Source: Myrmaecium sp. VS I D KN 1 (Eukaryota > Ascomycota > Dothideomycetes > Valsariales > Valsariaceae). Taken from it: 64,000 nucleotides of DNA. Below the pieces are notes generated by a model. That model did no database searches. It was not told the DNA's origin and was given only the letters and a program-made list of their open reading frames with translations. A program made the translations under genes and the position numbers. Below are positions 42,531-52,819 of this stretch, one piece after another (the first letter of the stretch is position 1; each line of letters starts with the position of its first letter). The stretch lies in assembly GCA_019775845.1 (NCBI GenBank), contig JADQAV010000020.1, positions 620,001 through 684,000 on the forward strand, read 5' to 3'.

Positions 42531-43747
42531 CTACCTCCCCTCCAACCTCCCCACCTCCCCCCTCACCCTCTCCACCTCCTCCCTCAACCCCCTCATCCTC
42601 ACCCTCCACTCCCTCCTCCACCCCTCCTCCCCATCCCCACCCAATATCCCCCCATCCCCCCTTTCCCCCCTCAACCCCCTCACCCTCCCCCCATACCCCC
42701 GCACCGCATCCTCCAACCCCCCATCGCGAGCGCTCGATGCGATACGCACCCGCACCTTCAGCCCCAACGCGCGCGCGACGGCGGCTAGATGGGCGGCGTG
42801 CGCGCGGTCGTGACGGGGCAGGGGCGCGCCGGGAGGGAAGAGGAGGCGGTCGTGCAGGGTGGTTAGGTGGGTGAGTAGGGGGAGGTGGGGGGGTGGGCTG
42901 GGGAGGGGGGGGAGGGTGCTCCGGGGGGTGGTGGTGGGGAGTTGGGGTTTAAGGGGCAGGGGGGAGAGCTGGGAGAGGTGAGAGAGGAGGCGGGAGAGGT
43001 GGGTGGAGGCGGCAACGGCGGTGGTGGGGATTGTTTCCTGTTGTTTTTTGTTTTTGTTTGTTAGTGAGGTGGGTTGAGGTGGGTTGAGGTGGGTTGAGAT
43101 GGGTTGGGGATGTTAGGCGGGGGAAGGAAGGGGGAACGGGCTTACGTAGAAAAACCCCACGTCCCCGTCCAGCACCTCCCGGTCTTGCGGGGGGATGTGG
43201 CCGGCGAGGAGGGAGTGGATGAGGGTGAGGACTTCGATGAGCTGGGTGGGGGTTAGGTGGGTGTTGGATCTGGGGGGGGAGGTGTGCGTGACGTACGTCG
43301 CGTGGGAGTTGGGTTGTTGAGCTTAGTGTGAGGGCGTGGAGGGTTTGCTGGAGGATTTGAGCCCGCGCGGTTTGGGTGCGGAGGGTGGTGAGTTTCTGGG
43401 GGGTTGTTAGTGAGTGAGTGAGTGAGTGAGTGAGTGTGAAGGGAGGTTGGGTTTTGTTTAGATGGTGTTGTGAGGGAGGTACAAGGGGAAGTAGATGAAG
43501 ATACAGATGAAAAGAAGACGAAGAAGCGGAGCATGACCGGAAAGAAAAGTGATTCAAGACGGAGAACGCTGAAAGAGACCATAAAAGAGTGAGAAAACCT
43601 CACCTTCTCAACCTCCTCATCCTGCCTCTGCCGCTTCAAATTCCTCGTCGAGCCATCCAAGTTAAGCTTATTGGTAGTGAGGTCGCGGTACAGAGCCTCG
43701 AAGCGGGGGTTCTGCGACAGCACGGCGGGATCAAGTGGTGGGAGCAT
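42531..43747 (-). CDS. fungal conserved protein of unknown function, 281 aa
   Basis: I rebuild four exons: 43747..43604, 43395..43297, 43241..43146 and 43037..42531 (introns of 208, 55 and 108 bases), all in phase, 281 residues. The start MLPPLDPAVLSQNPRFEALY followed by RDLTTNKLNLDGSTR is the conserved part; I recall similar openings in uncharacterised Aspergillus proteins. Then helical stretches (TARAQILQQTLHALTLSS, LIEVLTLIHSLLAGHIPPQD, DGDVGFFYETIPTTAVAAST) and a Pro-rich linker. The C-terminus (MRGLREEVERVRGEVGRLEG) would be a coiled coil. Function unknown; size, helices and the final coil would suit a small scaffold, which is inference. The last exon is extremely C-poor and G-rich on its coding strand. 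Introns 1 and 3 carry tandem repeats. Confidence 0.75.
43071..43108. repeat. 10-base intronic minisatellite
   Basis: About four copies of GGGTTGAGGT inside intron 3 of the 281-aa orphan gene. Confidence 0.9.
43409..43437. repeat. (TGAG)n microsatellite in intron
   Basis: About seven perfect units inside intron 1 of the 281-aa orphan gene, close to its acceptor. Confidence 0.9.
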
Positions 43748-44329
43748 CGTCGAAACGAAAAGTCCTCAGAACTGAATCGATGGTATATGATATACGGATC
43801 GTTCTTCATGGAGAGAGATGAGGACGGTGATGCCGTGCAAAGTCCGGATCGGGCAGGTTGTAAACATGACGGGCGGGACGCTAGACATCCTTGTTCTTGA
43901 TACCTTAGGCATGCACACACTCCAGCCTGACGGAACGACCTCACAGCCTCAGGCAGGACTACCGATCGAATTTACACCTCACGGCCCCTTGCAGGAGGAA
44001 CTTTTGATTGTCGGCAGAGAACCTGGTCTGCCGTGCCGTGGCTGCATTGCATTGCATTGCATATATTACGCGCAGTCGACATATTTATATATGGGAAAAT
44101 CGATTCATCACATTTCCTTGGTGTCTTCTACTTCTCTCTCTTCTCACTCTTTTCCACATCATTCACTTTCTTTCAGTCGATCTATAGTATCTTAGACGAT
44201 CCACCAGTCCGTCCATAACTGCGACATCCACGTCTCTACGGTCATACACCCATTCACCTTCGACCATTACCTACCCGTCTATCAACTACAGACCGACACA
44301 TACCGGGGCAACACTATAACCTCACCTCC
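43748..44329. promoter_or_regulatory. divergent intergenic region
   Basis: Lies between the start codons of the orphan gene and the RCC1-like gene. A (GCATT)n run is at 44043-44060 and TATATTTATATATGG near 44062-44095 could serve as TATA elements. Confidence 0.5.
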
Positions 44330-46146
44330 ATGGAACTCTACGCCGCCGGCTTCAACGGCCACCACCAACTCCACTTCGCCTCGCTCGGCGATGCCCCGGA
44401 CAGTCCGGAAGACTTCCACACCTTCCAAAAGGTCGCCTCCGCCGAACGAATCCAAGTTCTCTGGGCCGGCTGGTCAGAAACGCTGGGTGAGTATTCGTCG
44501 GCGGAGAAATCACATCCATTCACCCACATGAGCATCACGGATTCACAATTCTACCCCAACTCAGCTAACCACCCCCCCAGTCCTCGTAGACGACCGCCTC
44601 CACCTCCTCGGCCACCGAGCCAGCCAACGGCAAAACAACCTGGTCGCCTACCCGGACCACCTCGACCCCTCCACCGCCTTCACCTCCTTCTTCGGCACGC
44701 ACGACCGCTTCCTCGGCTGCCTCACCACCGCCGAACCCGCGCAGCAACCCCAACCCACCTTCCGCTCCCGCTCCTCCCCACCCTCTCCCTCCACCCTCCT
44801 CCCACCGCTCCCACCCACCCCGCACTCCCCCCTGCGCCCCCACTCCCTCTACCTCCTCCAACCGACCTCCCGTCCGCGCTCCCCCTCCTTCGCCCTGCTC
44901 CCCGCACACTCCCCCACCTCCCCCCCACTCTCCCACATCCTCACCACCCCAACAGGCGCCCTGCACATCCTTCCCCTCCCCACCCCCTCCGCCCCCACCC
45001 CAGCCCTCCTCACCTTCCCCTCCTTCCCCACCTTCACAACCTGGTACCTCTCCCCCCAGCCCTCCAACCCAGCACCATACATCAGCACCCCCCTTCCCCC
45101 CAACCTACACCACAACACCCATACCCTCACCACCACCGCCACCAGCATCCTCCTGCACAGCCACACCAGCTCAGAAACAAAAACAAAACAAACCCTCCAC
45201 ACCGCCTCCCCCATCGACCCACGCTACCCATCCCTCCTCGGCCGCCCGCCCGAGGAGCCAGAATCCTTCCGTCCCGTCCCCTCCCTGGCCCCAGACACAT
45301 ACCCCTCCTTTACCTCCTCCTACTCCTCTGGCGGCCCCGATGACGGGGAAACACGCATAACCCACCTCGCTCCCCTCGCAGGGGGCCCCCATCTCGCGCT
45401 CGTCCTCGATGCGACCGCGGGGGCGGCGTATGCGTGGGGGTGTGCGGCGCCGTCGGCGGCGGGGGGGCTCCTTCCTTTTGAGGAAGGGGGAGGAGGAGGG
45501 GCAGGGGCAGGGCGAGAAGGGAGGGTGATTGCGGATTTGGTACCCCGCCGGAGGGCGTCGCGGCCGCTTCGGGACACCGCCACCGACCACGACACCGACT
45601 CCACCGACTCCGACTCCGACGAAGAAGACGAGGAGGAAATCCACCTCATCCGCCTCCCCCCCTCCCCCGACGGGGACGGCGCCAACACCGCCGAAGCCGA
45701 CATCCTCGCCGCCACCGTCGGCGGCGGGGAAGCCGGTGGTGGAGGGCACGTGCTGCTTCTTGCTTCCGTTCCCATCCGCCAGGACGATGACGCGGAAGCG
45801 GAGGAGCAGGACGAGCACGGGCACGGGGACAGGAAGGACGAGGACGAGGAGGACGAAGAAGGCAAGGAGGAGGAGGACGAAGAAGGCAAGGAGGAGGAGG
45901 AGGACGAAGAAGGCAAGGAGGAGGAGGACGAACGACGAGACAAGAGGGAGACGCGCATCTACGCCGCCGGCGCCGGGGGGCATGGGGAGTTGGGTCTTGG
46001 CCTGGGCCTTGGTCTGGAGGAGCCGGCGGAGTTTGTACCCGAATGGACAGAGGTGCGGGATTTCCGGGGCAGGGAGGTGGTGCAGATCCTTGCGGGAGCC
46101 GGGTGGGGGAGTTTTGTGGTTTGTCGGAGGGAGAGGAGGGAGGAGG

Positions 46147-46182
<36 letters not shown>

Positions 46183-46205
46183 GCGAAGGGCATTCGAATC
46201 AGTAG
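44330..46205 (+). CDS. RCC1-repeat-like protein with acidic low-complexity inserts
   Basis: Two exons: 44330..44486 and 44581..46205, 94-base intron, 593 residues. Blade-like RCC1 motifs: MELYAAGFNGHHQLHF at the start, VLWAGWSETL-VLVDDRLHLLGH across the splice, LALVLDATAGAAYAWGCAAP (~355), and IYAAGAGGHGELGLGLGLGL (~525) with VVQILAGAGWGSFVV near the end. Fungal relatives are ATS1/RCC1-type beta-propeller proteins; partner unknown. Between blades lie a Pro/Ser-rich stretch (~85-160) and a long acidic run from repeated GAG/GAC/GAA codons (~460-515); the protein ends in 11 Asp. Exon 2 holds no in-frame ATG before the acidic half, so the short exon 1 is needed to start it. Family call moderate. 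Confidence 0.75.
45838..45931 (+). repeat. coding minisatellite, acidic (DEEGKEEE units)
   Basis: Three to four copies of a 24-27-base unit coding for DEEGKEEE(E), inside the RCC1-like gene. Copy differences are whole codons, so the frame is kept. Confidence 0.9.
46150..46182 (+). repeat. (GAT)n coding microsatellite
   Basis: Eleven GAT codons giving a poly-Asp run near the C-terminus of the RCC1-like protein. Confidence 0.95.
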
Positions 46206-46332
46206 GGAAAATGATGAAGCAGGGGATGGAAGGCAGAGAAGCAGACCAAAAAGGCCAAAAAAGCGACAGAAGAAGGCATACACGCGGTAAAAATACATTG
46301 ACCACCCGCCAGCCACACGGCGCAGGAAAACG

Positions 46333-46357
46333 CATCCCATCCCATCCCATCCCATCC
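46333..46357. repeat. (CATCC)n pentanucleotide repeat
   Basis: About five copies, between the convergent RCC1-like and MRP49 genes. Confidence 0.85.
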
Positions 46358-46451
46358 ATCTTTTTCATCCCCATCTTTCACCCACCCATCAAACCGCAAA
46401 AAAGAAAAACCACTCCCCCACCCACAAGCCCCCCTCCACCAAACATCTCAT

Positions 46452-47408
46452 CTACACCATCCCCCTGGCCTGCTTCAGCATCTCCGCCTCCTTCCGCTTC
46501 TGCGCGCGCACCTGGCGGGACAGCTCCGCGTCCCGCCGGCTCCGCTCCGCCAGCTCCTCCAGCTCGCGCGCCTCGGCCACGTCCTCGGGCGTGGGCGGGA
46601 TCGGCTCCGCCCCGGTCGCCCGCACCAGGTCCTCCAGGATCTGCTCCGGCGTCCGGTGTCGCATGTCGATGATTGTCGTGCGGCCGGTCGTGGTCACGGG
46701 TGGGTCGGCGGCGGCCGCGGCGGCAGAGGCCTCGGGGGACGAGGCGGTGGTGGTGTCGGTGCTGTTGTTGTTGTTGTTCTGCTGCTGCTGCTGCTGGGCT
46801 GCTGGGCCGGTTCGAGGCGCCCACGTGATCGTGAGCTGAGACGGCTTCTCCGGGTCCGGTTCGCCGTAGCGTTGGACGACCATGCGTACGCCCGGGTTGC
46901 GGTACTTGAGTCGAGGAAGGATCTCGCGCCAGAAATGCCTAGCCAAAGGAAGGAAAAAGAAAGGAGAAGAAAAGAAATGTCAGCAAAATATTCCAACCAC
47001 ACCATCAAGGATCCTGATCCTCCTCGCCCTCTCAACAGGTCGAAACTCACCTCGCCCCCGCATTCCCATGATCAACCTTGGCCCCGAAATCCATCCGCAA
47101 CTTCTGCACCTCCTTGGGCAGCACCGCGGCCCCGGGTCCCACGCGCAACTTGAGGATCTATCTCGCCCGAACGACAGCAGTATCAATCAGCACACATCAT
47201 CGAACGCCGTATACGCCTCTTCCATCCAGACAAAAAGAAAAAAAAGCCACCCGGGAAAAAATAGGGAGTATATACCTTCTACATGGACGTTAGCTTACTG
47301 CTACACACAGGGAGAAAGTGAGAGAAGGGGGGGGTAAAGACAACGTACCGTCCTCATAACCCGCATACGCTGTAAGATTGACGGCATCCTCGTGCTCGGC
47401 GTCGACAT
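46452..47408 (-). CDS. MRP49: mitochondrial large ribosomal subunit protein Mrp49-like (L51/S25/CI-B8 domain)
   Basis: Three exons: 47408..47349, 47157..47051 and 46938..46452 (introns of 191 and 112 bases), 217 residues. The spliced N-terminus reads MPSILQRMRVMRT-ILKLRV then GPGAAVLPKEVQKLRMDFGA, KVDHGNAGARHFWREILPRL and KYRNPGVRMVVQRYGEP, the L51/S25/CI-B8 thioredoxin-like domain of fungal Mrp49. Initiation may be at MSTPSTR (47408) or at the in-frame Met eight codons on. A Gln/Asn run (AAQQQQQQNNNNN) and Ala/Ser linker interrupt the domain; the C-terminal helix is charged (ELEELAERSRRDAELSRQ). Structural protein of the mitochondrial large subunit. The first intron contains another full set of splice signals. 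Confidence 0.85.
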
Positions 47409-48694
47409 GTACTGTCCTGTATTCTTCTAAATATTCCTTTTTCCTCTTGGCGCTCTCAAATATGGAGAAGGCGGCGACGGCTACGGCGGTGGTGGTGATG
47501 GTGGAGGAGGAAGGAGAATATCGTCGGAGGCGAGGAGAGACGGACAGAGAGGAAGCCGTGTGGAAGTGGTATGTGTGAAAGGTCGAGGATCGAGGGTTGA
47601 GCGGAGCGAGCGAGCGAGCGGTGGGTAAAATCAGGTAGGTCGATTTTTCGTGTGTGCAGCAGTGCGATGCGATGCGCAGTAGGTATGGTCTGGGTTCGTG
47701 TTGTTTTGGCCAGGCGCCCTCCTCGTGTTTCCCCCGTGAAGTCGTTGAGATTGAATACTCCTCCTAGTACCAGTACCAGTATCTTCACAGAAAGAATGAC
47801 AGCCGGCCGGCGATGAGAGGTCGGCAGGTCGGCGCGGGACCCCCCGACGGCCTGGGCGGTGCCTTGGCGGAGAAATGGCTGGGCCGGGCGTCACATCCAC
47901 ATGCCCATGCCAAGCATATCACGATTGGTGAGAACGGGGAGCAACAAAAGAGGAGCAAAAACAGAAAGAAACAGGGATGAAGAGAAAAAAAAGGGAAGAG
48001 CAAGCATGAAGTCGATTTCTCTCTCTTTCTCTACAGGAGGAACCTAGATAGATAGTGAAATGCATTCTCCATCCATCCGATCCTATCGGACATCATTCCC
48101 ATGAACTTGCATCCGCACCAGCGGCGACAGCAACAGCGAGATTCTAGACCCTATCTCCTCTGCTTCCTTCGAAGTCCTCCATCCTCCTTTCCTCCCCATC
48201 TACCCTTGCTCTCAATTGATATAACGAACCCCTACCACAAGAGGGCGAGCAAAAGACACACACATCACACTGAACTGTCTACTCACTCTCTTTCTCTTCA
48301 TCAACATCATCTTCTTCTTGCTTTCTTTCAACCATCATCATGCTCCAAAAAAATACAAAGTCAATTTCTTTTCAAGAAAGCAAAAAAAAGGAAAGAAACC
48401 CAACAAAAAGCAAAGGATGAAAGGAAAAAGGTGAGAAAAAAAAAAGAGAGAAACAGTACAGTGAGGCTGATAGAGCAGCACGAGGGAAAAAAAAAGAAAA
48501 ACAAGGGAAAAAGGAAGGGGGAAGAAAAAGGCCACCCCACCACCACCACTACCCTTCCCCTCCTATCATCAAGGGTAAGCTACCGCTACCCGAGACAGAA
48601 AGCAAGCAAGAGTAGAGCACAATATCCAGATCCCACCCCCACCGTCATCATCCTCCTCCTGCTCCAACCCCTCAACCCACATCGACAACCCCAC
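47409..48694. other. gene-free region, MRP49 promoter and YPD1 3' side
   Basis: About 1.3 kb. The right half is A-rich on the plus strand (AAAGAAAAAG-type tracts, 48350-48530), T-rich for the minus-strand YPD1 transcript. No domain-bearing frame. Confidence 0.5.
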
Positions 48695-49369
48695 TCACGC
48701 CTCATCCCGATAAAACCGCCTCAGCACCTTCTCCACGTCGCGAAACTCCTGCTTGGCCTGGGCGATGGTGGTGCGGAGGCGGTCCAGGCTCTTGTCGTCG
48801 TCCGGCTCGTCCTTGGTGCCCGTCTCGTCCTTGCGCGCGCCGAAGTGCTGGATCTTCTCGCAGCTGTCCTTCACCTTCGTCAGCCCGAGCGTGGCCGACG
48901 AGCCCTTGAGGAAGTGGCCCAGCGAGGAGAGTTGGGCGAGGTCTTTTTCTTTGCTGTGTGGAGGGAGGGGGGGTTTGGTTAGTGACCATTTTGTGTCTCT
49001 ATTGGGTCTGTGGTGTTGGATGGGTGGGAGGGGGGTGTCTGCTTCTACACCGTCGGTAGGGAGATGGATGAAAGGGAAAACATACATGCTAGTATCCATC
49101 TTGGTAAACGTGCTCTCCGCCTGCGTGAAGAAGTCATACACGATGCTCTTGCTGAACTCGCGCTCCTCCTCATCGTCATCCATCTCGAGGATCTGCTCGA
49201 AGGTCGCGTAGTCGATGCTGTCGCCGAGGTCGGCCGGCAGGCCGGTCGAGCCGGTCTCGCTCTGCTGTTGTCGGAAAGAAGGAGTCAAGTCAGCGTTGAC
49301 CGTTGTTGTTGTTGTCCTCCCATCACCCCCGTGTCTTGTATGTACCTTGTCCTCTTCGCGGCCGGGCAT
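48695..49369 (-). CDS. YPD1: histidine-containing phosphotransfer protein Ypd1/YpdA
   Basis: Three exons: 49369..49346 (MPGREEDK), 49264..49086 and 48953..48695 (introns of 81 and 132 bases), 153 residues. It passes phosphate from hybrid histidine kinases to response regulators Ssk1 and Skn7 in osmotic and stress signalling. The HPt four-helix core shows IDYATFEQILEMDDDEEERE and FSKSIVYDFFTQAESTFTKM, then LSSLGHFLKGSSATLGLTKV, where the His of LGHFLKGSS is the phosphorylated residue (~96). A final helix (AKQEFRDVEKVLRRFY) closes it. An acidic insert (KDEPDDDKS) sits in the last loop, as in other fungal Ypd1. The first acceptor is a CAGCAG tandem site. Confidence 0.95.
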   Translation of the reverse strand: MPGREEDKVHTRHGGDGRTTTTTVNADLTPSFRQQQSETGSTGLPADLGDSIDYATFEQILEMDDDEEEREFSKSIVYDFFTQAESTFTKMDTSMYVFPFIHLPTDGVEADTPLPPIQHHRPNRDTKWSLTKPPLPPHSKEKDLAQLSSLGHFLKGSSATLGLTKVKDSCEKIQHFGARKDETGTKDEPDDDKSLDRLRTTIAQAKQEFRDVEKVLRRFYRDEA

Positions 49370-49471
49370 GATGTTGTTGATGATGTTGTTGTCTGATCGG
49401 TTGTGTATGTAGGTAGTCGGGGGTTGTGGTGTGAGGTTTTTTTCTTCTTCACGTTGCGGGGCGCGAACGGT

Positions 49472-49494
49472 GGTCGGTCGGTCGGTCGGTCGGT
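49472..49494. repeat. (GGTC)n microsatellite
   Basis: Five to six copies about 100 bases before the YPD1 start codon on its gene strand; a shorter copy recurs at 49817-49832. Confidence 0.9.
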
Positions 49495-49556
49495 ACGGTA
49501 GGGTCGAGTCGAGTCGAAGAAGAAGGGTGTTTGGTAGGTAGAGTAGGTATGGAGGA

Positions 49557-49576
49557 AGGATGGATGGATGGATGGA
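49557..49576. repeat. (ATGG)n microsatellite
   Basis: Four copies in the YPD1 upstream region. Confidence 0.85.
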
Positions 49577-50651
49577 AGAGCTGGAACGATCGGGGCCGTC
49601 GTAAGGATACTACTACTCTGCTCGGCGTGCGAGGGGGTTGGGTAGGTGGAGAAGAAAGTATGGGAGAGATGGAAGTGAAGAGGGGCAGGTAGGTGGGTGG
49701 GGGAAATCAAACAGGCTTTCGGGGTAGTATCTGCAGGGAGAGCAGCCCCGAGGGAAAAAAAAACGCCAGCAACGGGTAGGGCTGTCGAAAACGGGACGGA
49801 TGGACACAGCGGACGGGGTCGGTCGGTCGGTCGAGAAGGGGAGGGTGGGAGAAAGGGCCGGCGGGTAACAAGCAGTGCAGGTGGGTGGGAGGCGGGAGGG
49901 GGAGGGGAAGGGGAGAGGTTGACCTGTCCTGACCTGTCCTGTCCTTCGCCCAACACCAACACCAACCAACGGACGGGCACACCACACACCCAAACCACCT
50001 ACGAAGAACCTAACTCCTAGCGGGTGTTCGAGAAGCAAAAAAAAAAGCGAAAAAGCGCTGATGTGACTTGCCGCGGGGGCACACACAAACCCTTCGGCTG
50101 AAAAGAAGAAAAAAAAAGCTGCACTGGTCGCTCCAGCCGCGGGCCCCACCACCAACGGGTGTTACGCAGGATGGAGGATGGAGGATGGAGGGGTAAATGG
50201 ATGGATGGTACGCCGCTAGCCGAAGAGAGGTGTGAGTAGCCGACGGCGACAGCGACGACGAAGACGCTGTCACGACGGGAGGTATGAGCTGAATTGAATC
50301 AAGTACTGCGAGGAAGACCGAACAGGTTGCTCTAGCTAGGGAAGACGTCGCGCGCACGAGTACAGTACATACGCCTACAAAGATGCGGTTTCCCAGCGAA
50401 AAGGGGAGCGAAGGTGGGGGGGATGGGCGGTCAGGTCGCTCTCAGGCTGCACTCAGGCCGCAAGTCTGGGTGGCTGGTATATAATAGCGACGATCAGGGT
50501 GAATGATGATGATGAAATACAACCTATCACGACCCCCGGGCCGTCAAAGCAAAGCAGCTTTTTAACGAAGGGAATCCAACGGTAAACGGCCGATCTTCAT
50601 AACCACCTCAAAGACATGTGCCGGTGGTGATCGAGATTTAAAAAAGAAAAG

Positions 50652-50681
<30 letters not shown>
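50652..50681. repeat. poly(A) tract, 30 bases
   Basis: Uninterrupted A-run preceded by AAAAGAAAAG. No target-site duplication or retroposon body is visible beside it, so I treat it as a simple repeat. Confidence 0.95.
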
Positions 50682-50684
<3 letters not shown>

Positions 50685-51142
50685 CTCCTGCCTCTGTGCC
50701 TCTTCCATCACCCCCATCTTCACCCACCAACCTCCTCCCCCGACAGCGACAGCGATGCCCAAAGTCCAAAGAAGAGGGATCAGCAACCGACAGCCCTCGC
50801 CTTGCACACCGGTCGGTGTAGGTGGGGACCCACCCACCCACCGTGCCGATCGATTGGTCGGAGTAATCTCCCGCGTCAGTGACGGCGAGGGCGGGGGAAC
50901 TAAATCTATAACTTTCCGGTAGACACACACACATATACACTCCAATGTACACACACATAATAGCAAGAGCAAGAGCGCGAGAAGGAAAGAGAAGAAGGAA
51001 AAAGAAACAGTTGATTTTTCATGCTTCTACCGAAAGAACAAAAGAAGAAGAACCTCCTATGCAGCAACACTACTCGCTCTTCCGCACGTGTTCCACCCAA
51101 CGTCCGACTTGACAGAAACCTCCCTCACCTCATCGTCCCTCT

Positions 51143-52819
51143 TTAACCCTTGACCTTGTAGATGGCCTCAGCAAGGCGCTTGACGTTGCCAGACGTGATG
51201 CCAGCCACGGAGATACGGCCGTCCTTGGTGGCGTAGACGGAGTGCTACAGAAGTGGTAAATGTTAGCAAAACCAACCCCAATCTTCAACTTCCCAAAAGG
51301 GCTTGCCAGGAAACGGCAAGAAGAAAACATACCTCCTTCGCCAAAACATCCATCTGCTCCGGCGTCAAGCCAGTATACGCAAACATGCCAATCTGCGAGG
51401 TGATATGGCTCCAATCATGCGCGCTCCCCAGCTTCTCCAAATTCTCCTTCAGCAACGCACGCATTGTGATGATGCGGTCCGCCATACCCTTCACCTCGCC
51501 CAGCCACTGCCGGTTCAAGGCGGGGTCGTTGAGGATCTCGGACGCGAGCCGGGCGCCGTGCACGGGCGGGTTCGAGTAGAACGGCCGGACGAGGATCTTG
51601 ATCTGCGAGTCCACCCGCTTCTTCTCCTCCGCCGACTCGCAGACGATCGAGAAGGCGCCGACGCGTTCGCCGTAGAGACCCTGGGTGCGTGGGGTCGGTT
51701 GGTTAGAGAGAGATCAAGCGTGCAGCGAACGGGGAGAACGTACCATGTTCTTGGCGAAGCTCTGCGCGAGACACGGGCGCAGACCCTCGCTGATGAAGTG
51801 CCGGACGGCGAAGGCGTCCTTGTTGGTGTCGCCGCTGGCGAAGCCCTGGTAGGCCATGTCGAAGAAGGGGTAGTGCTCGCCGTCCTTGACGGCCTGGGCG
51901 ATCTCCTTCCACTGCTCCGGCGTCGGGTCGACACCGGTGGGGTTGTGTGCGCAGGCGTGGAGCAAGACGATGCTGCCCTTGGGCATGGCCTTGATGTCGG
52001 CCACCATGCCCTCGAAGTCGAGGCCGATGGTGTCCTTGTTGTAGTAGCGGTACTTCTGGACCTTCAATCCCGAGTCCTGGAAGACGGCGTTGTGGTTTGC
52101 CCAGCTGGGCGTGGGGATGTAGATCGTCTTGTCACCGGGGTAGTGGCGCTCGAGGAAGGCACCACCAATTCGCAGAGCACCGGTACCGGAAATCGACTGG
52201 GTGATGGCAACGCGGTCTTCTTTCACCGGAGCGGACTCCGGACCGTAGGCCAGGAGTGCAGCAGCCTTGGTGAATGCAGGGATACCGGTGATGCCGGCGT
52301 ATTCCTTGTCCAGTTCGTCCTTCACCACCCTCTTCTCCGCCTCCCGCACGGACGGCAGCACGTAAGGCTTGCCCTGGTCATCACGGTATGCGCCAACGCC
52401 TGAGCTCGATTAGATGCTGCGACGGAGCGACGCGTGCGAAACGGGGTTGTCGCAACGTACCGAGGTTGATCTTCTCGGGGTTGGGATCGGCCTTGAAAGC
52501 TTCGGTGATACCTGTCGGATGATCAGCAAGGTAGTCAGAGTAGTATATACGGAATGTGCGTCTTACCCAAGATCGCCTACAAGTGAGGCATCACCGTGAG
52601 CATCGTTCTCGATCAACTGATTAGACGGGGGAGAAGGGACATACATCCTGTGTTCGGTCAGCAATGGGGTGGAGGATAGCTTCACGCGGCTCGTGCTTGA
52701 CTCACAGGAGGACCCTGGGGAACCTTGGCCCAGACCGAGACGGTCCTTCTGGCGGCGGCTGCGAGGGAGAACTGCTTGGAGACAGCCTGGCGCACGGCGA
52801 CTCTCGAGGAGGACAGCAT
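51143..52819 (-). CDS. aspartate aminotransferase, mitochondrial
   Basis: Seven exons: 52819..52706, 52647..52645, 52576..52567, 52511..52461, 52399..51744, 51680..51333 and 51244..51143; 427 residues. It swaps amino groups between aspartate and 2-oxoglutarate (malate-aspartate shuttle). The N-terminus ([20 protein letters not shown]) is a mitochondrial presequence. Core: [20 protein letters not shown] (~65), [18 protein letters not shown] (~210), [15 protein letters not shown] (~245) and LAQSFAKNM (~273), whose Lys binds pyridoxal phosphate and sits at an exon end; then [10 protein letters not shown] and [14 protein letters not shown]. Exons 2 and 3 are only 3 (GAT) and 10 bases. Joining them gives VPQGPPD-AILG-ITEAF, matching the conserved PPDxILGxTEAF of the family. 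All introns are 55-88 bases. Confidence 0.95.

Larger units (their letters stand above)
49370..51142. promoter_or_regulatory. long upstream region of YPD1, repeat-rich
   Basis: About 1.8 kb between the YPD1 start and the AAT stop, both genes on the minus strand. It holds GGTC and ATGG tetranucleotide repeats, GGATGGA runs near 50170 and a 30-base A-run. The gene-strand sequence near the YPD1 start is C/T-rich (CTTCTT, CCGACC), typical of a fungal transcription start zone. Confidence 0.5.

Noticed and set aside
50641-50690. Poly(A) tract as the tail of a retroposed element
   Set aside because: No reverse-transcriptase sequence, no target-site duplication and no body with structure next to it.
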